Assembly: GCA_013813825.1 (NCBI GenBank)
Contig: JACCRA010000635.1
Coordinates: forward strand, 1-5,696
DNA: 5,696 nucleotides
Source: Pyrinomonadaceae bacterium
GTDB lineage: Bacteria; Acidobacteriota; Blastocatellia; Pyrinomonadales; Pyrinomonadaceae
Direction: 5' to 3'
The position numbers were made by a program, and so were the translations under genes. This document shows, piece by piece, positions 1 to 5,696 of the stretch (position 1 is the first letter of the stretch; each line of letters starts with the position of its first letter). The notes below the pieces were generated by a model. It saw only the letters and a program-made list of their open reading frames with translations, made no database searches and was not told the origin of the DNA.

Positions 1-364
1 CCTCCACGCCGAGCGTAATGTTGGCGTCGAGCGACGAGCCGACTTCGACCTTGTAGCCGGTCTGCGTCGATTTGCCGAAGCCCGAAGCGGTGACTTCGAC
101 GGTATAATCGCCGGGCGCGAGCGAGACGGCGCGGAAGCCGCCTTCGTCATTTGTCGTCAGCGTCTGCGTTAAGCCGGTGGCCGCGTTCGACACCGTCACC
201 GAGGCGTTCGGGACCGCCGCGCCCTGCTGGTCAGTCACAGTGCCAACGATCTGCCCGCCGGTCGCGGCCGACTGCGCCAGCGCTGAAGAACCGGCGCCAC
301 AGACTAAGCCGAACGCCAGCAGCAGCAGCGCGCATATCAAGCGGTGGAGGTTTGATTTCGACAT
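1..364 (-). CDS. Secreted carboxypeptidase-regulatory-like domain protein, likely N-terminus of a TonB-dependent receptor (partial)
   Basis: The first 121 residues are visible; the gene continues past base 1. The ATG at 364-362 has AAGGA six bases upstream, and the only other in-frame start before a stop (TTG at 409-407) lacks such a site. Residues 1-30 form a signal peptide: a basic start (K3, H7, R8), a hydrophobic core at about 9-24 rich in Leu, and an ALA|Q cleavage site at 30/31. C22 is preceded by Val, so it does not make a lipobox. Residues about 36-118 match the carboxypeptidase-regulatory-like beta-sandwich: GxVTDxxGAxVPNASVTV, then TNDEGGFRAVSLAPGDYTVEV, then a GF turn. In Acidobacteriota this domain after a signal peptide usually opens a ~1000-residue TonB-dependent outer-membrane receptor (Oar-like). 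The plug and barrel are outside the window, so another secreted protein with this fold is possible. It lies 299 bases downstream of the nuclease gene and probably has its own promoter. Confidence 0.85.
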   Translation of the reverse strand, partial: MSKSNLHRLICALLLLAFGLVCGAGSSALAQSAATGGQIVGTVTDQQGAAVPNASVTVSNAATGLTQTLTTNDEGGFRAVSLAPGDYTVEVTASGFGKSTQTGYKVEVGSSLDANITLGVE

Positions 365-370
365 ATTTCG

Positions 371-375
371 TCCTT
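371..375 (-). promoter_or_regulatory. Ribosome-binding site of the receptor-like gene
   Basis: On the minus strand this reads AAGGA, six bases before the ATG at 364-362, inside an A/G-rich leader. It fixes the start of a gene that is easily missed because it is cut by the window edge. Confidence 0.7.
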
Positions 376-389
376 TTCTACTTTCTTTA

Positions 390-416
390 GTTCTACTGCG
401 TCGGAGCAAGAATCAA
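390..416 (-). promoter_or_regulatory. Possible promoter of the receptor-like gene (weak)
   Basis: On the minus strand TTGATT (416-411) is followed after 15 bases by TAGAAC (395-390). Each hexamer matches four of six positions of the sigma-70 consensus, and the spacer is shorter than the preferred 17. Transcription would start near 383, giving a leader of about 20 bases. A rival pair, TTGCCC (578-573), 17 bases, TATTTA (555-550), would give a leader of about 180 bases that contains the small hairpin at 477-494. The sequence alone does not decide between them. Confidence 0.25.
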
Positions 417-476
417 CCTGCGAGGCGACCCGCCCGAAGTGATAAGTGGTTGACCGTGTTTAGTTTTGAAAAGAGA

Positions 477-494
477 GCTTGCGCGAAAGCAAGC
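477..494. repeat. Small inverted repeat in the receptor-gene upstream region
   Basis: GCTTGC (477-482) and GCAAGC (489-494) are perfect 6-base complementary arms around a 6-base loop. It lies about 115 bases upstream of the receptor start. It could be an operator or a leader hairpin if the upstream promoter candidate is used, but arms this short can arise by chance. Confidence 0.3.
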
Positions 495-595
495 CGACAG
501 CTTACCGGAGACCCGTTGCGCGAATCTTACAGCCGCGTGAACGAGATGTTAAATACTACAACGGAAGGCAAAGGGCAAGAGCATACAAGCGGGTC

Positions 596-634
596 AGCCA
601 AAGGGCGGAAGCACCCAGCTTCCGCCCTTCGGCT
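596..634 (-). terminator. Hairpin downstream of the nuclease gene, probable terminator or 3'-end stabiliser
   Basis: The arms 596-612 and 618-634 pair around a 5-base loop (613-617). Sixteen of 17 pairs are Watson-Crick. The remaining position (630/600) is A opposite C on the plus strand but a G-U wobble in minus-strand RNA, so the stem is unbroken only in a minus-strand transcript. It begins 30 bases after the nuclease stop codon. The stem is GC-rich (core GGGCGGAAGC), but only TTT occurs near its 3' arm and no uridine tail follows. It may therefore be a non-canonical terminator or a barrier protecting the mRNA 3' end rather than a standard intrinsic terminator. Confidence 0.6.
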
Positions 635-663
635 CTGCCTCTTTAGACCTGACCACTCGAACG

Positions 664-3600
664 TTAGAGGATGGTGGCACGTTTAGTGCTGTTGAAGCTG
701 CCATCCACATACTTGCCGTTCAAGCGCAACAGCGTGGCTGTGCCCGGTGTCGAGTTGGTGAAGTTGACTGTCATCGGTGCCGAAGTCGCCCCCGGCGCGA
801 GGTTGCCTAGCGATTGCGGCAGCGGCGTGCCGTTGGTCGCGCCGAGTTGGGCGACCGTCAGCATCACGTTGGTGGCTGTTACGGTGCCGGTGTTCTGGAT
901 GGTGTAGGTGGCCTGCACGGTCGAGCCGTTCGAGCGCGAGAGCGTGGACATCACCACCAAGCGCGGGGTCGCGCACGACGTATTGTTGCCTAACACCACA
1001 CTGAAAGTGGCGGTGCCGAGGCTGGTTGCACCATCCTGCAACTGGAGCGTCAAGGTAATGGTCTGACCCGGTGAGCCGTCGGCGGTGAAGGTGAAGGGGC
1101 GGGCAGCCATATTGCCCGGAGCCAGCGCGCCGTAAGACTGCGGGGCGGTGGGTGCGACGACATTGGCGGAGGCTTGGAGCGTGGCGACGAGATTGGAACT
1201 GGCGGCGTTGCCGTTGTTCAGCAACGCGAGATTGACCGTCACGCGCTCGCCGGGATCAATCGCGCCGTTTGAAGGCGGGCAACTCTCGCTGACAATCGTT
1301 GAGCCTGCCGGGTCGATGTCCGGCGCGGGCGGCGTCGGGAAAGTGAAGTAAGCGACCGGCATGTCGTGGTCGGAGTAGCGCTCTGACCGCGCCGCATCGT
1401 TCGCGAAGAGCGTCTCGGGGAAGTCCGCGTTGTTGCGCGCATAAGCGAAACGGCTGACGCGCCCGATCATTTCCTGATCGACCAGCACGTGGTCGAGGAC
1501 CTGCGCGTTACCCACGAAGACGAACGAGTAGCGCCCGGCCGCCGGCAGCGTCTCGACCAGATCGGTAAGATCGGGGTTGACCAGATCAGGACTCGCCAGC
1601 ACGACTTGATCGGCGGGCGTTGGTACGCCCCGGATAGTGCCAATCACGTCAACGTAGCCATCATTGAATTGAAAGGCGTTAAGATCGCCGACGAGGACGA
1701 GGTTCTCCGACTGCAAACTCTGCGCGAGGTTGGCGGTGAATTCGGACTGCAAGCGACGCTTCTCGCGCTGGCGCGGGCCGCGCACGGGGTCGTCGATGTC
1801 GATCAGCGATTGTGGGTGGTTGACCATCACCGTCACGGGGAAGGCCGGCCCGGCGTCTGGCCGCTGAACGGTCGCGCGCAGGACGAGGGGCGGACGCTCG
1901 AAGAGCGTGTCTTGGTCCCCCTCCGTCGGGTCGGTGAAGGTCACGCCTTTGCCGAACTGCGTGATGCTGACGACGCCGACGCGCGCAGTCTTGACGAGGA
2001 AGCCGACGTCGATATCGTCGCCCGGAAAATCTTCACTGCCTTCAAGCAGGAATGCCTGATAAGCCGGGTTGGGCTGATTCGCCGCGACCGCATCGTTGTT
2101 GATTCTCTCGGCCAGAGCCGTCAGGGTCTGGATGTCTCCGACCTCTTGGACGCCGATGATGTCCGGCGTCCGCATCACGTTGCGAATCCCCAGCGAGGCT
2201 TTGCTCACTTTGGTCGAGAAGTCAGCACCGTTGATGAAGAAGTTTTCCAGATTGGTTGAAGCGATGGTGAACTCCCCGGTCTCAGGGACAGGAATCGGCG
2301 AGGCGCTTGCGTTCGCTGTCACGCCGGGCGTCGCCTCGGGCACGATCTTGTAGTTGCTGAACGTGAAATCAAGCGGGCCGCTCACATTGGAGAAGGTCAC
2401 GCCGGTGGTGACGTTGATGATGGCGGAGCCGAGTCGCCCCTCGCTGTCGATCAAGATTTTCTCCGGGTTCTCGTCGAAGCGTGGGACGCAACACGGTGTT
2501 CCCGGCGGGAGCGGATCGGAGACGTCAATGCCCGGCTCGCGGAAGGGCCGGGGGACGCCCGCGACGACGGTGTACGTCTCGCCAAACTGATCGGTCGGCG
2601 CGACGGAGACGAGAGCGTCGGCTCGCACGCGCATCGCCTCGAATCTTTCGAGTTGGTCGGGAGCGCCGTTCGGGTCGGGCAGCGTCGCGGTGAACGTGAT
2701 AGGCGTCGGCAGCGCGTTGCCGCTCGAATTAACGGTGACACCGCCCGCCTGCGCGCGAACTTGCGTCAGATTGAAAAACTCTTCCACGCCCCCGGTAACG
2801 GTCACGGCGTCGCCGACGGCGACCGCCGGCGCGCTCGCGGTGAAGACGAAGATGCCCTGCGACGTGGCGGGATCGGCGTCGGCCTCCGCGTCGGGTGTCT
2901 GGAGGAAAAAGCCGTTCGACTTCAAGAGCGTGACGACGCCGGTCGTGATGACGTTCGTCCCGACGAAAGGTGAAGCGCCCGCGTTGCCCTGAATTTCAGG
3001 AATCGTGCGGGCGACGGGCGGCATCGGCGGCGGGGCACAGTTGTTCGCGCCGTCTGGAGTCGGAGTCTGTGTGGTGTAAGTGGACGTGTTGCGCGCGCCG
3101 CCGCTACCGTTGGGGCAGCGCCCGATAGAATTGGTCGTTCCCTGCCCGCCGGCATTCTCGTTGACCTGAGGCTCACCCGGATTCAGCAGAATCAGTAAGC
3201 CCGGATCGTCAGCGTCGTCCGTGTCATAAACCACGGCGTCAATCAGGTTGGCGGTTGTGACCGCCGTGCCGTTCGGAAAGCTCGCCGCGTCACCCGCGTA
3301 GAACGCGACGGCGTCCTGCCCGTTCTGCAAGCCATCATTCGGGAAGGTCACATCAACGCCCGCGACGCCTGAATTCCCTAGCGTGAAATACCCGGCGGCG
3401 TTGGTGGTAAATCCATCCAAGTCAATCGCCCTGTAGGACACGTCGCCGTTGCCGTTGTAGAAGACGACAACCAGCCCGGTCAGCGAAGTGTTGCCCACAC
3501 CGCCGTCATAGAGTTCGACGAATTCGGCGGTATCCGGGTTCCCCGTCGTGTCCGCATCAGCCTCGTTGATGATCACGTTCGTCGGTAAGGGCGTCGGGGT

Positions 3601-4341
3601 TGGGGTTGGCGTTGGAGTTGGCGCCGGTGTCGGTTCAGGAGTTGGTGTCGGTGTTGGCGCCGCGCCAAAAGTCTGATTCGTGTTGACCGCATTCGGTGTG
3701 TCGTCGATTGGCGTTGGTGACCACGTGAAGTCGCCGTAGGTAGTCCCGCTGCCTTGCAGTTGGAGCGAGAAACCTACCGGAGTGTCGCTTGGATTCGTCC
3801 CGCTGGCGTCGGTCTCGACGACGCCAATGTCGGTACTCGTCAGTCCGTTAGCCGTGCTGCTGGTCGCCGTGAACGTGCCTTCATAGCTGAGGAATTGGAC
3901 GACCGTGCTCCCGTTGACGAGCGCGATGCCGTCCGGCGAGCCATTCTGGACGCCGTTGGATGGGTATGAGATGGAAACCGTCCCATACCCGCCTTGCTGA
4001 TTCGGGATGGTGCCGGAGAGCGCATCTACGTCGTAGCGCGCGCCGCCGCTCCCGTTGTAAAGCTCGATAGCCCAGCCGGACAGGTTAGTTCCCGCCGGCC
4101 CGGCTATCTCAATAAATTCGCCCGCATCGGTTCCATCATTGTCGTAGTGAATTTCGTTGATAAAAACAGTAGAGGCGGCCCCCGGCACCAACGGGCTGGC
4201 GAGCGCGACGGGCATCGATGGATGTTGGAAAAGGTTACTACTTGGGAGCACGAAACCGAGCAGTAAGGCGAGTGAAATCGCTAAGGCTTGGCGGCGGGCA
4301 GACAAGGGCCGACGCTTCGGGCGGTAAGACGCTTGGTACAC
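664..4341 (-). CDS. Secreted lamin-tail / endonuclease-exonuclease-phosphatase family protein (putative extracellular nuclease)
   Basis: A 1225-residue protein, probably a metal-dependent secreted DNase or phosphoesterase of the ExeM/YhcR-like type. Residues 1-48 are a signal peptide (many Arg in 7-17, hydrophobic 19-33, ALA|S at 48/49). Lamin-tail domains lie at about 58-225 and 255-435, each opening with INE and an acidic loop, joined by a Thr-Pro linker (229-253). An OB-fold-like segment (YhcR type) spans about 445-680, with the typical IQG, GFFLQ and GIFVFT motifs. The EEP domain is at about 688-1003: N697 in STNLENF, E733 in QEVGD, H842 in VNHPQS, D886/N888 in GDLNAF, D950 in LDH, D991/H992 in SDHD. 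Two beta-sandwich modules end the protein (about 1010-1120 and 1125-1225). C409/C435 and C1021/C1123 could form disulfides. I see no C-terminal anchor or sorting signal. The start is GTG, the first start after an upstream in-frame TAA, with a well-placed AGGA. Its substrate is inferred, not shown. Confidence 0.9.
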   Translation of the reverse strand: MYQASYRPKRRPLSARRQALAISLALLLGFVLPSSNLFQHPSMPVALASPLVPGAASTVFINEIHYDNDGTDAGEFIEIAGPAGTNLSGWAIELYNGSGGARYDVDALSGTIPNQQGGYGTVSISYPSNGVQNGSPDGIALVNGSTVVQFLSYEGTFTATSSTANGLTSTDIGVVETDASGTNPSDTPVGFSLQLQGSGTTYGDFTWSPTPIDDTPNAVNTNQTFGAAPTPTPTPEPTPAPTPTPTPTPTPLPTNVIINEADADTTGNPDTAEFVELYDGGVGNTSLTGLVVVFYNGNGDVSYRAIDLDGFTTNAAGYFTLGNSGVAGVDVTFPNDGLQNGQDAVAFYAGDAASFPNGTAVTTANLIDAVVYDTDDADDPGLLILLNPGEPQVNENAGGQGTTNSIGRCPNGSGGARNTSTYTTQTPTPDGANNCAPPPMPPVARTIPEIQGNAGASPFVGTNVITTGVVTLLKSNGFFLQTPDAEADADPATSQGIFVFTASAPAVAVGDAVTVTGGVEEFFNLTQVRAQAGGVTVNSSGNALPTPITFTATLPDPNGAPDQLERFEAMRVRADALVSVAPTDQFGETYTVVAGVPRPFREPGIDVSDPLPPGTPCCVPRFDENPEKILIDSEGRLGSAIINVTTGVTFSNVSGPLDFTFSNYKIVPEATPGVTANASASPIPVPETGEFTIASTNLENFFINGADFSTKVSKASLGIRNVMRTPDIIGVQEVGDIQTLTALAERINNDAVAANQPNPAYQAFLLEGSEDFPGDDIDVGFLVKTARVGVVSITQFGKGVTFTDPTEGDQDTLFERPPLVLRATVQRPDAGPAFPVTVMVNHPQSLIDIDDPVRGPRQREKRRLQSEFTANLAQSLQSENLVLVGDLNAFQFNDGYVDVIGTIRGVPTPADQVVLASPDLVNPDLTDLVETLPAAGRYSFVFVGNAQVLDHVLVDQEMIGRVSRFAYARNNADFPETLFANDAARSERYSDHDMPVAYFTFPTPPAPDIDPAGSTIVSESCPPSNGAIDPGERVTVNLALLNNGNAASSNLVATLQASANVVAPTAPQSYGALAPGNMAARPFTFTADGSPGQTITLTLQLQDGATSLGTATFSVVLGNNTSCATPRLVVMSTLSRSNGSTVQATYTIQNTGTVTATNVMLTVAQLGATNGTPLPQSLGNLAPGATSAPMTVNFTNSTPGTATLLRLNGKYVDGSFNSTKRATIL
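3583..3657 (-). repeat. Thr-Pro linker repeat between the two lamin-tail domains
   Basis: Residues 229-253 of the nuclease-like protein are almost pure Pro-Thr dipeptides, with single Glu, Ala and Leu interruptions. At DNA level this is an imperfect hexamer array (GGTGTT/GGCGTT variants on the plus strand). Such linkers are extended, flexible spacers in secreted multi-domain proteins. Its near-repeat DNA makes it a likely place for length variation between strains or for assembly error. Confidence 0.85.
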
Positions 4342-4349
4342 AGGAGACT

Positions 4350-4353
4350 TCCT
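4350..4353 (-). promoter_or_regulatory. Ribosome-binding site that supports the GTG start of the nuclease gene
   Basis: On the minus strand AGGA, within AAAGGAAG, ends eight bases before the GTG at 4341-4339. Upstream in frame there is no other start codon before a TAA (4368-4366). The GTG is therefore the only reasonable start that keeps the full signal peptide. Confidence 0.7.
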
Positions 4354-4427
4354 TTCGTGATGTAGTTAAGGCCGATGTCTCCGCCCTTCAACGAAAGACA
4401 CCAGAGAAATGACAGGTTGCACGGACG

Positions 4428-4456
4428 CTTGTAGCCGAAACTCAGCCGAGCGTCAA
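4428..4456 (-). promoter_or_regulatory. Candidate sigma-70-type promoter of the nuclease gene
   Basis: TTGACG (4456-4451) is separated by exactly 17 bases from TACAAG (4433-4428) on the minus strand, matching five and four positions of the consensus hexamers. Transcription would start near 4421, giving a leader of about 80 bases before the GTG. A promoter here fits the idea that the nuclease is transcribed separately from the thiolase. It is a motif match only. Confidence 0.5.
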
Positions 4457-4485
4457 CCGACAGGTGCTTGAAACCCGAATTAGAT

Positions 4486-4500
4486 GCAGGTTTTACCTGC
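4486..4500. promoter_or_regulatory. Palindrome upstream of the nuclease promoter, possible operator
   Basis: GCAGGT (4486-4491), TTT, ACCTGC (4495-4500) is a perfect 6-base inverted repeat with a 3-base centre. It sits 30 bases upstream of the proposed -35 hexamer, a position typical of an activator site. The half-site core CAGGT recurs as direct copies at 4413-4417 and 4461-4465, flanking the promoter on both sides. No regulator is known from this sequence. Confidence 0.35.
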
Positions 4501-4592
4501 TTCAAACATACACCGGGGTTACTAGAAACTTATATTGTCGTTAAATGATGAATGGGAGAGAAGTTTTAGAGAGGGTGAAAAAATAGTGTGAA

Positions 4593-4669
4593 ACCGTCAC
4601 GGCGCGGCGCGATTAAGTGACACGACAGAACGCTGCCGCCACCAGACTAATCGCGCCGCCCGTGACGGT
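4593..4669 (-). terminator. Long structured inverted repeat after the thiolase stop, probable terminator
   Basis: Arms 4593-4615 and 4648-4669 are complementary over 22 base pairs with a single bulged base (4603). The 32-base loop can itself fold in minus-strand RNA: 4639-4633 pairs with 4628-4622 around a CGUU tetraloop, using two G-U pairs that would be A-C mismatches on the plus strand. GUG (4642-4640) can add three pairs with CAC (4619-4617). The element begins four bases after the thiolase TAG. A TTTTTT run (4583-4578) lies nine bases past the stem, farther than in a textbook terminator. The simplest reading is transcription termination of the thiolase gene. A small repetitive palindromic element or a structured RNA are alternatives. 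Confidence 0.65.
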
Positions 4670-4673
4670 CAGG

Positions 4674-5696
4674 CTAAACCCGTTCGCAGATGATCGCGAT
4701 GCCTTGCCCGCCGCCGATGCAGGCTGCCGAGAGACAGTAACGCCCGCCGCGCTGTCGCAGTTCCAAGAGCGACGTGAGCACGATGCGCGTGCCGGATGCG
4801 CCAAGCGGATGGCCGAGTGCAATCGCGCCGCCGTTGACGTTGGTGCGCGAGCGGTCAAGGCCGAGTTCCTTCTCGACCGCGAGATACTGGCCGGCAAACG
4901 CCTCGTTGACTTCGATGAGATCGATGTCCGCGATTTTGAGATTCGCCTTCTCCAAAGCTTTCCGCACCGCCGGCACGGGACCGATACCCATGATATCCGG
5001 CTCAACGCCCGCGTAAGCCCACGCGACGATCCGGCCGAGCGGTGTCACCTTGCGCTGTGTCACGAAGTCCTCGCCCGCGATGATTAAGGCCGCCGCTCCG
5101 TCCACGATGCCCGAAGCGTTGCCGGCGGTCACGAAGCCGTCTTTGCTAAAAGCCGTCGGCAGTTTTGCCAAGACTTCGAGCGTCGTGTCGGGCCGCAGAT
5201 GATCGTCCGTGTCCACAACTTTGATGCCTTTGCGCGTCTTCACTTCGACGGCCACGATCTCCTCGGCGAAGAAGCCGGCGTCCTGCGCCCGCTTCGCCTC
5301 CTGCTGCGACCGCAGAGCATACTTGTCCTGATCTTCGCGGGAGATTTCGTAGCGGCGCGCGAGATTCTCGGCCGTTCCAGCCATCGTCGTGTTGCAGTAA
5401 GTATCAAGGAGCGCGACCATCAAGCTGTCTTCAAGCTTGCCCTGTCCGAGCGGGAATCCGCTACGCGCCCCGTAGATCACGTGCGGAGCTTGCGACATCG
5501 ACTCCATCCCGCCGACCAGCGCGGTGCGCGCCTCCGCGAGTTGGATCATCTGCGCGCCCGAAATGATTGACTGAATGCCACTCCCGCACAATCGATTGAC
5601 GGTCAGCGCCGGACGCTCGTGCGGCACTCCCGCCTTGAGCGCCACGTGACGCGCGCCATAGATCGCATCGCCCGAAGTTTGCAAGGCGTTGCCGAT
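4674..5696 (-). CDS. Thiolase, acetyl-CoA C-acetyltransferase / 3-ketoacyl-CoA thiolase (5'-partial)
   Basis: The visible 340 residues are the C-terminal part of a ~390-residue type II thiolase; by comparison with PhaA about 52 N-terminal residues lie beyond base 5696. The frame stays open to the window edge (IGNALQ precedes the TSGD segment), so no internal start should be used. The nucleophilic cysteine is in NRLCGSG (codon 5588-5586), the catalytic histidine in GHPLGASG (codon 4811-4809), and the second, acid-base cysteine in CIGGGQG (codon 4721-4719). Other family signatures are GGMESMSQAP, NASGIVDGAA and EVNEAFAGQ. The enzyme condenses two acetyl-CoA to acetoacetyl-CoA or cleaves 3-ketoacyl-CoA in the cytoplasm. 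The sequence does not settle whether it serves fatty-acid breakdown, ketone-body or polyhydroxyalkanoate metabolism, and the neighbours in view do not help. It ends in CERV and a TAG. Confidence 0.95.
   Translation of the reverse strand: MGNALQTSGDAIYGARHVALKAGVPHERPALTVNRLCGSGIQSIISGAQMIQLAEARTALVGGMESMSQAPHVIYGARSGFPLGQGKLEDSLMVALLDTYCNTTMAGTAENLARRYEISREDQDKYALRSQQEAKRAQDAGFFAEEIVAVEVKTRKGIKVVDTDDHLRPDTTLEVLAKLPTAFSKDGFVTAGNASGIVDGAAALIIAGEDFVTQRKVTPLGRIVAWAYAGVEPDIMGIGPVPAVRKALEKANLKIADIDLIEVNEAFAGQYLAVEKELGLDRSRTNVNGGAIALGHPLGASGTRIVLTSLLELRQRGGRYCLSAACIGGGQGIAIICERV

Larger units (their letters stand above)
4342..4673. other. 332-base intergenic region between thiolase and nuclease genes
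   Basis: This gap holds no convincing gene on either strand. It is noticeably AT-richer than the flanking genes between about 4500 and 4592. In minus-strand order it contains the long structured repeat right after the thiolase stop, a six-T run (4583-4578), a 15-base palindrome (4500-4486), a promoter candidate (4456-4428) and the nuclease ribosome-binding site. Confidence 0.7.

Noticed and set aside
177..686. A 169-codon plus-strand open frame covering the region between the nuclease and receptor-like genes
   Set aside because: It runs antisense through the signal-peptide gene and both hairpin arms. Its translation has low complexity and no recognisable motif, and no ribosome-binding site stands out. 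It is a high-GC shadow frame.
1489..2259. A 256-codon plus-strand open frame opposite the nuclease catalytic domain
   Set aside because: It is fully antisense to conserved EEP motifs on the minus strand, and its charged, motif-free translation is typical of the complement of a GC-rich gene.
4593..4669. Insertion-sequence or MITE ends suggested by the long inverted repeat
   Set aside because: The arms enclose only 32 bases, I see no flanking target-site duplication, and no transposase is nearby. A transcript hairpin explains the position right after a stop codon better, although a repeat family cannot be excluded without a genome search.
4617..5087. A 156-codon plus-strand open frame opposite the thiolase C-terminus
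   Set aside because: It overlaps the catalytic His and Cys motifs of a clear thiolase on the other strand and starts inside the structured repeat.
5682..5684. TTG codon as the start of the thiolase gene
   Set aside because: The frame stays open to the window edge with family-like residues (IGNALQ) before it, and a start here would lose about 56 N-terminal residues of the thiolase fold. The gene is simply cut by the window.
1..5696. A defence, mobile or biosynthetic system spanning the window
   Set aside because: The three genes are a housekeeping acyl-CoA enzyme, a secreted nuclease and a receptor-like protein, in separate transcription units by appearance. There are no CRISPR repeats, recombinases, toxin-antitoxin pairs or retroelements.

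Overview
The window is about 60% GC by eye and carries three protein-coding genes, all on the minus strand, in the reading order thiolase, secreted nuclease, outer-membrane-receptor-type protein. The two outer genes run off the window edges. The combination suggests a Gram-negative soil-type bacterium, most probably an Acidobacteriota member (Blastocatellia-like). The grounds are a large secreted lamin-tail/endonuclease protein with a Thr-Pro linker and a signal-peptide protein that opens with a carboxypeptidase-regulatory-like domain, as Acidobacteriota TonB-dependent receptors do. This assignment is inference from family knowledge, not from a search.

Layout in the direction of transcription (right to left). 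Positions 5696-4674 hold the C-terminal ~340 residues of a type II thiolase (acetyl-CoA acetyltransferase class) with all three catalytic motifs. Its stop codon is followed after 4 bases by a 77-base, strongly structured inverted repeat (4593-4669) and then a six-T run, so transcription probably ends there. The 332-base gap before the next gene also holds a 15-base palindrome, a plausible sigma-70-type promoter (4428-4456) and a ribosome-binding site ahead of a GTG start.

Positions 4341-664 encode a 1225-residue secreted protein. Its parts are a signal peptide, two lamin-tail domains joined by a Thr-Pro linker, a YhcR/ExeM-type OB-fold segment, an endonuclease/exonuclease/phosphatase (EEP) catalytic domain and two C-terminal beta-sandwich modules. 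It is probably an extracellular DNase or phosphoesterase. Thirty bases after its stop lies a second long hairpin (596-634). Positions 364-2 encode the first 121 residues of a secreted protein with a carboxypeptidase-regulatory-like domain, likely the N-terminus of a TonB-dependent receptor.

The genes do not look like one operon: each is separated by about 300 bases containing a hairpin and possible promoter elements. The nuclease and the receptor-like protein could both act at the cell surface on external substrates, but nothing in the sequence ties them to one pathway, and the thiolase is a cytoplasmic acyl-CoA enzyme. I found no RNA genes, CRISPR array, insertion sequence or defence system. 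The most unusual signals are the two long hairpins and the multi-domain layout of the nuclease.
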